A stretch of 64,000 bases of DNA from Euptelea pleiosperma (GCA_035048495.1 CM068553.1:5139259-5203258); one strand, 5' to 3'; positions 1 through 12,030 are shown, counted from the stretch's first letter. A program made the numbers and translations. Notes: generated by a model not told the origin, from the letters alone.

Positions 1-1282
1 GCTCAAACTAGTTGAACAAACACCATTTTCAGTAAACTAGTTGAACATGTTGATTCGGTAACAATGGTGAAACGGATGTCAAAAATATTTCAAAAGAATT
101 AAGTCTTTAGGTGTCATAAGTGAGAAATTGTGCCCTTGTTATCAATCAAGGATAAAGACATTATCACCTTTTCATTTTGATTTTAAACATATTCAAAAAT
201 TAAAAGTAATCAAAGAAGACTTATCGGTCTATCCTTTGATAAAGCAATATTAATTAGTACTGAAAAGTTTTCTATGGCTTGAATGGTCAGGTCGTGTGTA
301 CATCACAGACTTTTTGGTAATTCTCCGTTAATAATATCTATTTATTCTATGTGGACAAGTTCATATTTTTGATTTTCTAATCATGCTATGAGTTGCCATG
401 ATTTGTAGATTCACCCCTCCAAACTAATCTTCTAAACTTCCCTTTGGGTTGAAACTTTCTTATTTTGCCACTTCTTCTAAAGAAGCCCCTACAATTATGT
501 TGCACGGACCGTCTACTAACATATATATACCTACAATGTGAATTATAAGTATAGTATTATCGAAACTATCTAATACTTCCCTTAATCTAGTGATATAAAA
601 CATTCACGGTTGTTAAGGCATATCGGAAAATCTTATTATTTTTTCAAATAAGTGACAAAAATAGATAATTTATTCTAAAGAGGGTTTTAATTCTAAAAGT
701 AATCTATTACTACTTGGGTTGGGGCACGACCTTCATTGGTAGTTGCTTATAGAAAAAACACATAGGCCTTATAAGTTCATTAAGTGCCTCTCTCTCCCAA
801 GAACAAATACATATGACAAAATAGTTCTTTAATAACAACTTAATTACTTTTTATGCCATTTCTTTCATATTTCTAAAACAACCCATTAATAACTACTTAT
901 CTATTTGTGACTCAAGTTAGTTGGTTGTGTCAAGGGGTGCGGTTAATTTTTGCTTTTTCGCTGACATAGCACAACTTGAACAGGCTGTTTTGTTTGGTCT
1001 TTGCGGCCCTGGCACATAGAAGCCCTTCCTTGGTTAGTTTTTAAAAACCAAATCCTAGACCCATGTATATGTGGCGTGCTATCATTGGGCACATGATTGT
1101 CACTTCAAAAATCCCGCCCGCTTCAAAAAATTTCTCCCAATGGAAGGACTAGGTTTTGTCAAGTCAGCATCCACGTGGAAAAAAACCGTCTGAACAGGGT
1201 ATGATGTCTGCGGTGACAGCCAGGCTACAATAGGATTAGGGTAATTTTCCCGGAAAAAACCTAAACCATATTTTTTCTTCGC
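1..1282. other. AT-rich sequence upstream of GMP synthase
   Basis: No coding exon, RNA gene or clear mobile element is recognisable in this stretch. The part nearest the gene (about 1060-1110) shares a short motif with sequence upstream of the receptor-like protein at 60.28 kb, described in the findings. Confidence 0.5.
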
Positions 1283-1330
1283 TTTATAAAGCAGATGGGG
1301 TTTTTCCCGCCAACCCAAAAAAAACCCTAG
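1283..1330 (+). promoter_or_regulatory. Core promoter of GMP synthase: TATA-like motif and telo-box
   Basis: A TATA-like TTTATAAAG lies at 1283-1291. An AAAACCCTAG telo-box lies at 1321-1330, about 100 bases before the start codon, and a TAGGATTAGGGT motif lies at about 1231. Telo-boxes are known from plant promoters of growth-linked genes such as ribosomal proteins and nucleotide synthesis, which fits a GMP synthase. The transcription start is inferred to be near 1315; no transcript data support this. Confidence 0.45.
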
Positions 1331-1427
1331 TTTTGTTAGTTCTAACTTATAACCTCTCTCTGTCTTCCCCCCAACCAAAACCAACACAGTTGCAGAGAAG
1401 AGAAGGAGAGAACCAGAAACCTTAAAC

Positions 1428-4400
1428 ATGGAACCCCAAATCACAAAATCGAACTTAGTTCTCATCCTCGACTTTGGTTCTCAGTACACCCACCTCATCA
1501 CTCGTAGAATCCGAAAGCTCTCCGTCTTCTCTCTCTGCGTCTCCGGCACTTCTCCTCTCAAATCCATCACTGATCTCAACCCTAAGGTTATAATCCTCTC
1601 CGGTGGCCCTCATTCAGTTCACTCCGACCGCGCACCGAGCTTTCCGGCTGGATTCGTCGAGTACGTCGAAGCCAACGGTATATTTGTATTGGGTATTTGC
1701 TATGGTCTGCAATTGATTGTGCAGAAGCTCGGTGGAGAAGTTAGAGTTGGAGAAAAGCAGGAGTATGGGAGGATGGAGATTGAGGTGGAGAGAGCTTGCG
1801 GGTTGTTTGGGTCGAAGGAGGTCGGAGACAGGCAGAGTGTTTGGATGAGCCATGGTGACGAGGTGGCGAAATTGCCCGATGGGTTTTCTGTCATTGCGAG
1901 GAGTCAACAGGGTTCAGTCGCAGCAATTGAGAATCCCTCGAGGAGATTTTACGGGCTTCAGTATCACCCTGAGGTATTTGGGTCTGTCTTGGTTTTGGTT
2001 TTCTCACTTTTCAATTCCATGAATTATTGGGTTCTTTAATGGCTTTCTTGGCGTGTATATTAGTTTTCGTGATTTCATAGAGTTTCTCAGTAACTTTTGT
2101 AAATTTGAGACCTTTTTCATATTCATGCGTGTTTCGATAGAATTTGGATGTAGAATGTGTGGTTGGCGGTTAAAGGACAGACTTGCTTCCATTAAGCCGT
2201 CTTTGCTCTATAGGGCTATAAGGGGTACTTGTAATTACGGAAGAAATTGGTTTAGACGGTTAAATGATAAGTATATCACCCGTATCATTTAACTTAACCA
2301 ACCATATCGTTTTATTTTTTTTTGTAGTGTGAGTAGCATGAATAGGTATCCGATTAGTATAACTTGGTTTTTGGAGAAATTTCATATATGCATCAGTTTA
2401 TCTACGTTGATGCTTTAGCATGCACTGCGGTCATTTACTAATCTTGATGCAGAATGGAGAATTTGATTCACCCACCCTCTCCCCGTCTTCATGTCAAGTT
2501 TTAATGTTGTTAGTGTTGTCGTTAGTGATGCAGAATGGAGAATTAGTGTTGTAGTTCATTGCTTCATGGGATATTTAAATGATGCATCGTCTTTCACTGT
2601 ATTATCATTGGTGATGATTTCTTGTGATTCCTTTGCAGGTGACGCATTCTCCAGAAGGAATGGAAACACTGCGCCATTTCCTTTTCAATGTTTGTGGAGT
2701 AGCCGCTGATTGGAATATGGAAGATGTACTGGAAGAAGAAATTAACGCGATCAAAAAAATGGTTGGACATGAAGATCATGTCATCTGTGCATTATCTGGG
2801 GGTGTGGATTCCACAGTTGCAGCTACCCTTGTTCATAAGGCAATTGGAGATAGACTTCATTGTGTTTTCGTTGACAATGGTTTATTGAGGTGAGATTGCA
2901 AGAACCCTGTTTCAGGAAACCAGGAATGTTATCTATCGTTGTATGTTCTGTTGAAGAGAGAGATATCTTGCAAAGAGTAATCCTTTATTTGAATGGCTAG
3001 ACTTTGGTACTATCTCTCTTGGTGTCTTTTTTATCTGAACTCTGATCATAGTGTTTTTCTGTAGGTATAAGGAGAGGGAGCGTGTTATGGAAACCTTTGA
3101 AAGGGATCTCCATTTACCAGTTACTTGTGTTGATGCGACAGAGCAATTTCTTGGCAAGCTGAAAGGTGTCGTAGACCCTGAGACTAAAAGGAAAATAATT
3201 GGAAGGGAATTCATCTGCATCTTTGATGATTTTGCTCAGGATTTAGAGCATAAATTAGGAAAGAAACCCTATTTCTTGGTTCAAGGAACCCTGTATCCAG
3301 ATGTTATCGAATCATGCCCACCACCTGGAAGTGGAAGAACTCATTCCCACACGATCAAGAGCCATCATAATGTTGGCGGGCTTCCCAAGGACATGAAATT
3401 GAAACTCATTGAACCTCTTAAGCTTCTATTTAAGGATGAGGTTGATATATAACTTTTCTTTAGGCATAAGTAATTTATTTATTTGATGTTTTTGTGCTGC
3501 AACTCTTTCTGAGTGTTGCTTGGTGGGTTTTCTTGGAAGGTACGTGAATTGGGAAGGATATTGAATGTTCCTGTGGGATTTCTTAAGCGCCACCCATTCC
3601 CTGGACCTGGCCTTGCAGTACGAGTCTTAGGCGACGTAACACAAGGAAATGCATTGGATATTCTACGCCAGGTTTGCTCGGTGTTAATATATGGAGTGAA
3701 ACAATAGACCATCTGAGACCATCCTCTTGTATTTACATTTGCAGAATGTATTTCCAGGTTGATGAGATCTTCATTCAATCAATCAAAGATGCTGGACTTT
3801 ATGATACCATCTGGCAAGCTTTTGCAGTGTTTCTGCCAATAAGATCAGTTGGTGTTCAAGGGGATCAAAGAACACATTCTCACGTTGTTGCTCTTAGAGC
3901 TGTTACAAGCCAGGATGGAATGACTGCAGACTGGTGAGTTTATGTTTCTGTTACTATTCCAGTTTTGCACCCTTATACAAACGTATTTGATGTGTGTTCA
4001 AAGCTATGTAACAAGGACATGGACATGTGTGTCGGTGTCTGACATGGATACACAGTGTTAGATACACAGACCCACAAACCCAATACGTCACTGCATCCTT
4101 ACAGTTCATTCTTTATGCTGAAAGAGATATCTTTTAAATTCTTTAGTCCATGTCAAGTGTGCAATATAGAAAGAATCTATTTAGATTAAGCTGATATACA
4201 TTAAAATCATATAAACCATGTACAAATAATAGTTGAAAACAAAAGAATTGAATAAATTGAGATTTGTTTGAAAAAGTGTGTTGGCATGTGTTTGACACGT
4301 GAATACGACAAGGTGTCCGACACGGAAAATTCTTAGAAAACGGAGTGTCCTTATTACATAGGTTCCAAGGGTTTTGCACTCTTTTGATGCTTGATTCTTT

Positions 4401-6715
4401 AGCGGGTCTTTATTGTGGTTTTCACGCATAAAAAATTAAGAATTTATGGCATTTGTGTGTTTGGATTTGTTTTTCGTGTGTCTTGATTCCAGATGGTTAC
4501 TAGAGTGCTCTGGGATGGCCATAGATAATGATTTTTTTTTTTTGATAAGTATAAAATTTTATAAAAGGCCGAAAAGCCGATAGGTTACACTAGGACTGTT
4601 TAGAGGTCGAGATAACCATCTAAACATAACATCCTCAAAGAAGAAAGCAAAAAGAAATAAGAAAACATGAAGAGCTCATTCCGGTAGTGCATTAAGTCCC
4701 CTCTTTAGTGTGATAATGATTGATTTCTGGTACCCAGTTGCATACATTAACTGCAGATTATAAATATGTGCACTTGTTTGGAAATCTAAGAAAGTTGCTA
4801 ATCCAAGGGGTTGTACACTAGCTGTGAACCTCAGTTTGGAAGGGAAATCCATTATCAATTGGCATACATTTCTACATCATGTTTGTTGTCTTCAGTTGTG
4901 CTGAACTGTTTCCTAGGAAACCAGGATTACTTTTTCAGAATCCATGGACTTGTTAATGTGTTTTTGCTGCATGTATCATGTGTCTGATGTAGCATTTTTT
5001 TTTGTAAGTCCTTTCACCCCTTTTTTGTGAATCCTTCTTTTTGTTAAAATGATTAAAAAAATTTATATGTAATTTTGCATTTGTATGCTCTGTATGATAT
5101 TCATACTCTAAATATGTAATTATATGAGTGCATACATGTGTTCGTAGACCTATGGATACCTCTTCCACACTTGGTTTTTATTGGAATGCTTGGGTTGTAG
5201 TCATATTTGTTTTTGGTCACTATGGCTTGGAAGTCATTTGGGTCCTACTGGGATGCTTATATGGTTGAATTATTGTTACCCATTGCATATTGATTTTTGT
5301 ATGCTTACATTTATTTACTTATGTATAACTTTTCCCTTATTTGGTCTATACTTGGATATTTGAGTTATACGCCCCATATTCCATCTGTGAACGTCATAGA
5401 CTAGAAGTGCTTTTGGAATATCTAACTTGATTCTGTAGTTTAATACCTTGGCAAGTTCAATCTGCAACAGTAGTTGTTTCCCTTGGTGGTTCGGGTACTC
5501 ATCAATTAATGTAGAGGTTATCTCTAATTGTAGACAATAGCCAAGTGATTTATATTCTCAAATCTAGTTAGTAGGGCTTTCATTTCAAATGTTAAGAAAC
5601 GAAGATAAACATCATACTGACTACATATGATTTATGATAGTTGAAATAGTGGATTATATATTACATTTTACTTATCAAAAAAAATATGGATTACATTTTA
5701 AAACTGATTTGCAGAAATAGTTTATTTTGTGGGATTGACAGTCTGATGTGAGTATTTGTTTCAGTACGTATTGTGTCAATACAAGTCTAGTTTGGAGTGT
5801 CAAGTTAAATACGAAAGTGAACTAGCCACATGATAGATGCTTTTTAAATTTCGATGAAATCAACTGTGGCATGCTTCCCATCTCAGGCACAGCAATTTGG
5901 AAATGTGAAAGTCTGGAGAGTAAAAATCTTGCACCAGGTCCTTATCATTGAGGGCCCTGAGAAGTTGTAGCTCTACTAGGACATGGGTAGACCACGAGAA
6001 GATTAGCTTGAATAAAGAAAGACATAAAAAGAAAGGATTAAAAAATTCTGATGAACTGTACCGTGAAGGCTCAAAACTCGGTCCCCCCAGGTTAATGGTT
6101 TTATTCATCCCAGTGGTTGACAATGAATGTAATACATCATTTCTGGTTCAAGTGATGCTGCCCAATGTTCAGGTATTTTTTGCTTCTGTTTTTTGTTTGG
6201 GGTCTTTGTGTCATCTTGGGGCATGTTATTGCTATCTGGCAAACTTGACATAAACGCTATGCAATTTTTAAATGATCAAGCACTAATTCTATCTTCAAGC
6301 ATTAACTAAAAAAAAAGGCTGATGCTTATACAAATATAATCCATTTTAAAAAATTACCTAATTTTGTTCATACTCTCTCAACTAACAATGAGGTCAAGTT
6401 TAGGTCTATTGGTGGCTCATCAACATGTTCAACAATAAAACCCCATATAATTATTAATGAGAAAAAAACCAGCGAGGAAGGTTTTTAGCTTCTTTCACAG
6501 CCATCAGTTTTTATTTATTTACGCAGGATATGTAATTCTCATGTGTCATCTATCTCTTCATTTTTTATTTGAAAAACACCACATTTTTCAGGTACTATTT
6601 CGAGCACAAGTTTCTTGATGATGTGGCACGAAAGATTTGCAATAGTGTCAGGGGTGTAAACAGAGTCGTTCAAGACATTACATCAAAGCCTCCATCGACA
6701 ATCGAGTGGGAATGA
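1428..6715 (+). CDS. GMPS: GMP synthase (glutamine-hydrolysing), complete, six exons
   Basis: Converts XMP to GMP using ATP and glutamine, the last step of guanine nucleotide synthesis, probably in the cytosol (no transit peptide). Exons read as 1428-1973, 2639-2889, 3065-3440, 3540-3671, 3758-3933 and 6592-6715, all with GT-AG borders; they join to exactly 1605 nt (534 aa), a normal eukaryotic length. The N-terminal class I glutamine amidotransferase domain has its triad at Cys91 (GICYGLQ), His180 and Glu182 (HPE). The ATP pyrophosphatase domain carries the P-loop SGGVDST at 235-241, and the GMPS C-terminal dimerisation domain ends in TIEWE. The ATG at 1428 gives a start directly before the amidotransferase fold. 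Introns 1-4 are short, but intron 5 is 2658 bp and holds a hAT-like MITE and a LINE tail. No frameshift or lost catalytic residue was seen. Confidence 0.96.
4004..4361. mobile_element. hAT-like MITE in GMP synthase intron 5
   Basis: The ends are inverted repeats, starting CTATGTAACAAGGACA and ending in the complement of CTATGTAATAAGGACA. Flanking 8-mers are GTTCAAAG (3996-4003) and GTTCCAAG (4362-4369), an 8-bp target duplication with one mismatch. Eight-base duplications are typical of hAT elements. The element is 358 bp with no coding capacity. Confidence 0.65.
4531..4670 (-). mobile_element. LINE 3' tail fragment (antisense) in GMP synthase intron 5
   Basis: A run of T followed by TGATAAGTATAAAATTTTAT and a purine-rich body resembles the reversed poly(A) end of a non-LTR element. 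A related fragment occurs at about 56222-56350 in intron 1 of the prolyl hydroxylase homologue. No coding sequence remains. Confidence 0.35.
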
Positions 6716-7984
6716 TGCCATGTTGGATGCCTCCTTTTCAATAGCGGAGTAATAAGAACTCAATGGGTTTATGTGGGTTCATATAAACCTCCATTTATTT
6801 ATACATGAGCGGCCGCATTTTAATAACTTTCGAAGTATGAAATCCAGCTAAGCTCGGTGAGAAGAGAAATGGGTCTGTGGGAAAGTGACATTGTGAGCAA
6901 TTTTATGCATGTTGGGCTTGTGGTCTTAGCTCTTATAGATAGCTCTACTCAGGTATGATTCTTTGTATGGATAATGTTATAAACTTCTCTATTGAACACT
7001 TGGTAATTTATGGTCATAGATTGTTCATCATTTCAAGACTTTATGGGTCATTAACCCTTGATGATTCGAAAGGGTCCAAGTTTAGTGCTCCATTTACATT
7101 TGAAAATATGCATGTGTAGTTACTAATGCAAGTTTACAAGCAAATAAAATGATTTATATTGGGCACTTTTATCAGGAATTGTGAGAAATGATCAAAAGTC
7201 TAACCAAGTAGTTGGGACAATGCTTTGGATGATGGTGGTGGTTATATCTAGCCTTGTGAATGTGGTTCTTGAGTTTTCTCAATTCGTAGTATGACCATTT
7301 CCTGTTTTCTTGTCCGAACGATAACTTAGCTGGCATGCCAAATATTTCTCGAAGACCAAACCTCCCTTATTATTATATTGCCCTAGTGGGTTTGTTTCCG
7401 CAAAATCAATTTGCAAATGGTTTTTTGAGTGCATGGTGGACATTGTTATGTCATTGTGGTTAGTGCAGAAACCTCCGTCATGTTTGCTGCTGGGTAGCTC
7501 CGAGTTTTATCCAGTATTAAATCTTACAGACTGTTTTCTTGAAATGGAATAAGGGATGAGGGAGACACTGCCCACAAAATGTTCCCAAAGAAAACAGTTT
7601 TCCACTCTTCCAGGATGCTCTTATTACCGCAGCAAACACTCCCTTCACGCTTTGGAAAGTTTCGCTGTCCCCAATGTAGCATTTTTAAGAATTTTGAAAC
7701 AGGGGTGTCCTCTGTTTCTCTACTAAATGAAATTCTCTTATTGTTTGATAAACAAGTTATATAAATTTTAAAGACCAAAGGGTCAGACTTAGAATCTAAG
7801 GGATACATTGTGTGCTTTTGCTGCAAAACGGATTTTTAAGGAAGCTCTCACTGGGAATTTCTCATGAATATCAATTGCTGACTACTTCCATTACCTTGTG
7901 AGGTTTAATACTTAATTTATATTTAAATTCCCTAAAATGCCCTCTAAAACATGTTTTTGATTATTAATGTGTTATATCTTTGTG
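6716..7984. other. 3' flank of GMP synthase, no gene seen
   Basis: The start of this stretch should hold the GMP synthase 3' untranslated region. Short open frames exist, but none resembles a known protein and none shows splice structure. Confidence 0.5.
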
Positions 7985-8110
7985 AGGATGATCTTCTCAC
8001 AATAGAGACCATCCTCGCCAAAAATCATCCCATTCCAAAATTTCTAATGTATATATTGGTCCGCCCAAATTTTCTGTTGTCCCCCGATCCTGATCCTATA
8101 TATCATATGA
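7985..8110. mobile_element. Partial family C MITE
   Basis: Contains the family C core (GAGGATGATCTTCTCACA followed by CATCCTCGCC and AATCATCCCATTCCAAAA), also seen at 26.37-26.44 kb and 26.75-26.84 kb. Only part of one arm is present. Confidence 0.5.
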
Positions 8111-8667
8111 TGTTAAGTTCATACATTTTGAAGGGCATTGTAGTCTAAAAACCAATGGGTTTTGTTTCCTAACTCCTTAATGGGACAAAATAGTAGGGGG
8201 CTGGTCAACACTTTCTCCACAAGAATCTAAGCTCAAAAACCCATGCAAAACAGAATTTAAGTCCAGATGACCAGCACACCTCCATCATTCCTGCCTGGTG
8301 CTGCCTCGTTTACCTGCAAATTAACTAATTTAAGCCCTAATTCATTGACTTTGTTCACATAAAATAACTGATTCCAAGAACGGCCAAACCAATTCCAATG
8401 TCTTGCTCATGAAACCTTATAGAATGGCAGTACTTGATAAAAGCACAACTTGTCCTTTTCTTATTTCTGTCAATATTAATATCTAAATGAAACCATAAAA
8501 TAATTTTTTTTTTAAAAGCTTATACACAATTGGGTGTTTATGTATATGTATGTATGTTTGTTGTTCATCAGGATTACTTGGTACCACATCTCTGCTCTCC
8601 AACTTCCCCTCAATGTTGATATGGGTTTCATAAACCTTATACAATGGTACAATAAAAAAAAAAAATA

Positions 8668-8803
8668 TACTCAGGCTCTGAGGATCCCCTTTTTCTGACT
8701 CGTCTCGGGAGTCATGTTCTCGGGTTCTCGGAATCCACGGTTGAGGACAGGACTCCCGATACGATTCAGAAAAAGGGGGTCCCCTCAGCCCGACCCTAAA
8801 AAA
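8668..8803. mobile_element. Family D MITE, copy 1
   Basis: The left end GGCTCTGAGGATCCCC, followed by TTTTTCTGAC, is mirrored at the right by TCAGAAAAAGGGGGTCCC and CAGCCCGACCC. The body carries GGATTC/GAATCC motifs found in the other family D copies at 11.8, 13.95, 29.5, 36.1, 37.8-38.3, 45.2 and 46.4 kb. No protein is encoded. Confidence 0.6.
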
Positions 8804-8970
8804 TAGAGGAATGCGAGCAAGCAACACCTTAATGGCATTGCATATATAGATGCAACCCGGAAAAGACAAGAAAACTGACTAAAAACCTACACCTTTGAAT
8901 ATATATATATATAGTCTTTTGGGGGGTTTAATCTGTGCAACACCTATAAAGTCATTGCTTGCTAGCATTC

Positions 8971-9275
8971 CTCAAGGGACCCCCATTTTTTACCCCCGTC
9001 TTGGCGTACCCACATAGAAGATGAATCAATGTCTGATTTTAGGTAAGATGATCTCCATGGTGAGGAGATCATCCTCACAAAAATTCAAATCATTCTGATA
9101 TTCATAGACTGGTTTAGAAGCTGAAGAATTACGGACCGTCGATTTTTACCGTGGAACTTGAAAACCACATTTGATGGGGTTAGAAATTTCAGAATGGGCT
9201 GATTTTTTACGGGGATGATCTATATGGTGAGCTTATCATCCCCACCAAAAAATGGGGGTCCCTTGAGCCCGACCC
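8971..9275. mobile_element. Family C MITE, copy 1, upstream of the dioxygenase
   Basis: The left end CTCAAGGGACCCCCATTTTT is mirrored at the right by AATGGGGGTCCCTTGAG. The body holds GAAGATGAATCAATG and GATCATCCTCAC motifs shared with copies at 22.0, 26.2-26.8 and 46.5 kb. The element ends about 160 bases before the start codon of the dioxygenase, so it lies within that promoter. Confidence 0.7.
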
Positions 9276-9337
9276 AAAAAATATTAATAAGAACCCATAA
9301 TTAAACAGTTGTAGTATAGATTTGAATAAGCAGAAAC

Positions 9338-9359
9338 TCTCTTTCTCTCTCTCTCTCTA
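9338..9359 (+). repeat. CT-rich microsatellite in dioxygenase leader or promoter
   Basis: A CT-rich run about 80 bases before the ATG. Pyrimidine patches are common near plant transcription starts, but no clear TATA box fixes the start here. Confidence 0.6.
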
Positions 9360-9434
9360 TATCTAACCATATATCTATTTAACATCCCAGCTGAACTGAA
9401 CAAACCAACTCATTTCTCAATTTTCTAGATAATA

Positions 9435-10514
9435 ATGTCTGGATCTCAGACTTGTATACAACTCCCTGTCTTAGACATCTCTCAGCCCTTACTACCCTCC
9501 TCTCTCTCCTCTCTCTCTCAAGCCTGCCAAGAATGGGGCTTCTTCCATATCACCAACCATGGAATCTCCAAAGATCTTTACAGCAAACTCAGTTCGATCT
9601 CGAAGCAACTCTTCAGCCTCCCTACAAACTCCAAACTCAAGCTTGGTCCATCATCATCTGTAAAAACCTACACTCCCTACTTTATAGCTTCTCCTTTCTT
9701 CGAAAGCTTCCGAGTGTCCGGACCAGACTTCTTTGCCTCTGCTAAGAGCTCTGCCGATGTCCTCTTCGACCCACTGAACTCTGAATTTAGGTAATACTTC
9801 ATTTACCTGTCAACTTCTTTATATTCTGTATTTGTCATTCTTTGTGGGTGTTTTTGCTCATCTTCTGTTGCACATTTTTTTTTTTTTTGTTACTCTGGTA
9901 GTGAGATATTGCAAGAATATGGGAACAAGATGACGTATTTATCGAAGAGAATCGTGGAGACTGTATTGTTGTGTTTGGGTGATGGGTTTGAGAGGAAGTA
10001 CTATGAATCGGAATTCACAAACTGTCATGGGTATTTGAGAATTATCAACTACTCACCACCAGAAAGTGTGGAAGAGGAAGAGAAAGAGGTTGAAGGGCTT
10101 GGGATGCATACTGACATGAGTTGTGTAACAATTGTCTACCAAGATGAGATTGGTGGGCTCCAAGTGAGATCAAAGGAAGGGAAATGGATGGACATAAGCC
10201 CATGTGATGGTACACTAGTGGTGAACATTGGGGATCTGATGCAGGCTTGGAGCAATGGAATGTTAAGATCATCTGAACATCGAGTCGTTTTGAGGCGATT
10301 TGTAAATCGCCTTTCTCTGGCTTTCTTTTGGTGTTTTGAGGATGAGAAGGTGATTATTGCACCAGATGAAGTGGTGGGAGAAGGTAACCCAAGGATCTAC
10401 AAGCCATTTGTTTGCTTGGATTATCTGAAATTCAGAGAAAGCAGTGAGAAAGGGAAGTTCGAAAAAGTCGGGTTTACTGTAAAAGATTTCGCTGGGACTG
10501 AACTTCAATTGTGA
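9435..10514 (+). CDS. 2-oxoglutarate/Fe(II)-dependent dioxygenase, gibberellin-oxidase-like (DOXC class)
   Basis: Two exons, 9435-9790 and 9902-10514, join across a 111-bp GT-AG intron to 969 nt (322 aa). The N-terminal non-haem dioxygenase domain includes WGFFHITNHGI. The C-terminal double-stranded beta-helix has the complete iron triad His188-x-Asp190 (GMHTDMSCVTI) and His245 (SSEHRVV). Arg255 and Ser257 (RLS) would bind 2-oxoglutarate. The family oxidises plant hormones and secondary metabolites in the cytosol. The sequence NIGDLMQAWSNG and a C-terminal FTVKDFAG resemble gibberellin 20-oxidase-like relatives of unknown substrate, so no particular reaction is claimed. A MITE sits in the promoter and short tandem repeats follow the gene. 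The length and intact residues suggest a functional enzyme. Confidence 0.9.
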
Positions 10515-10797
10515 AAACTAGGATGATATCTCAAAGTTATTGTTCATAGTACATAATATATTTGTTAATCTTTATTTGTTGTTTCTGATCAAATTGTCCA
10601 AAACTATTGGTTTTTGTGGCATCTCTCTAATAAAATTCTTGTTTTTTATGGTTTTTGTGATGGAATTATGTGTTTTGAGTGAGAAAGAGAGGGAAGTTGG
10701 GTTAGTTAAGATTGGAAAATGGGTTTTATAAGCTTCTTGGTCTGTGTTTTTGGAGGGAATTGATTACATTCTTTTATTAAGTTCATTTTTAATACTT

Positions 10798-10868
10798 TTC
10801 TCTCTCTCTCTCTCTCTCTCACACATAAGGAGGCACTTTTATATGTATGTATGTGTGTATGTATGTAT
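10798..10868. repeat. CT microsatellite and ATGT microsatellite
   Basis: A (CT)n run at about 10798-10821 is followed at 10841-10868 by repeated ATGT units. Both lie downstream of the dioxygenase. Confidence 0.8.
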
Positions 10869-10999
10869 GCCGCCCACCACCTAGCTTGTTCTTCCAATTT
10901 GAGATCTGGGGAAGCATGCAGCAAGGAACGGCTTCAAAGTGCTAGTTGTTGCGTGCTAGCCAGCAGACGGGGGCTTTCAAGCAAGACTGCTGTGCAGGA

Positions 11000-11335
11000 T
11001 ATGAATGTATGCGTCCAAGATTGGATGCTATACTAGCTAGTAGGCTAGTAGCTAAGTAGCCATGACAATCACTTCTAGAAGCATCTAGAGATAGGAAGGC
11101 CTTTTTATGTATGTATGTGCGCGTTCAAGATTGGATGTTATAGTAGCTAGTAGCTATGACAACCACTTCTAGAAGCATCTAAAGATACGAAGGCATTTGT
11201 ATGTATGTATGTGTGTATGTATGTATGTATATGGATGAATGTGCGGATTCAAGATTGGATATATTACTATCTAGTGGCCAAGTAGTTTTTTTTTATGACC
11301 ACCATTTGAAGAAGCATCTAGAGGTTTAGAAATTT
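11000..11335. repeat. Three imperfect tandem repeats of about 110-124 bp
   Basis: The phrase TCAAGATTGGAT and a following block TCTAGAAGCATCTA(G/A)AGAT recur with starts near 11011, 11121 and 11245. ATGT microsatellite tracts lie between units. The repeats are diverged and non-coding. Confidence 0.65.
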
Positions 11336-11787
11336 TAAATTTTTTCTTTTGGAGGAAATACTTACGCCAAAATGTTGACTTGGTCAGAGGATCCTAGCCA
11401 TCCTAGACTTCTTGGTGAGTGTGCCATACGTTTGACTGACCAAAGCGGTAATCAATTCGAAGGTTGATTACTGGACATGATCAACTTTTAGCCAAAGACT
11501 TCTCTCTCTATTTCTTTTCTAACAACCCCTTAACAAATCTTCTATAATTAGTGAAACCCCCCTAAATTTTAACCTTTTGGCCTTGCCCATTGACTTTTTT
11601 TGACTGAGTCAAAACTTCAACTCTGTTGCTCAGAAACTGAAATGACCAATCAAACAAAAAGCAATCTCGAATTTTTCGACGGTGGGATTAATGTTTTTAA
11701 CTCGATCAATGAGGGTCAAAACAGTCAAGAGGCAAGACCAAAAGAATGAAAAGTCAAGTGGGGTTTCACTAATATAAAAGATTTATG

Positions 11788-12030
11788 AAGGGGCTCAGGG
11801 GGCCCCCCTTTTCCTGACCCATCTCGGTGTCAAGTGGGGTTTCACTGATATAAAAGATTTATGAAGGGGCTCAGGGGACCCATCTTTTTCTGACCCATCT
11901 CGGTGTTCGCGCACTTGGCCATGGATTTCCCCGCTGACAACCACCGTTGGATTCGTGAAACCCACGGCCGAGCGGGCGAAGACCGAGAGGGGTCAGAAAA
12001 TGGGGGTCCTCGGAGCCTGAGCCTAAAAAA
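11788..12030. mobile_element. Family D MITE, copy 2, with duplicated left arm
   Basis: The right end reads GGGTCAGAAAATGGGGGTCC then GGAGCCTGAGCC. The left arm (GGGCTCAGGGG, then CCTGACCC) occurs twice because a 76-bp segment at 11753-11828 is repeated at 11829-11904 with few differences. The duplicated unit includes host flank (TCAAGTGGGGTTTCACT) as well as the arm. Confidence 0.6.

Noticed and set aside
1614..1907. Open frame on the - strand inside GMP synthase exon 1
   Set aside because: Overlaps a perfectly conserved exon of GMP synthase; no resemblance to a protein family.
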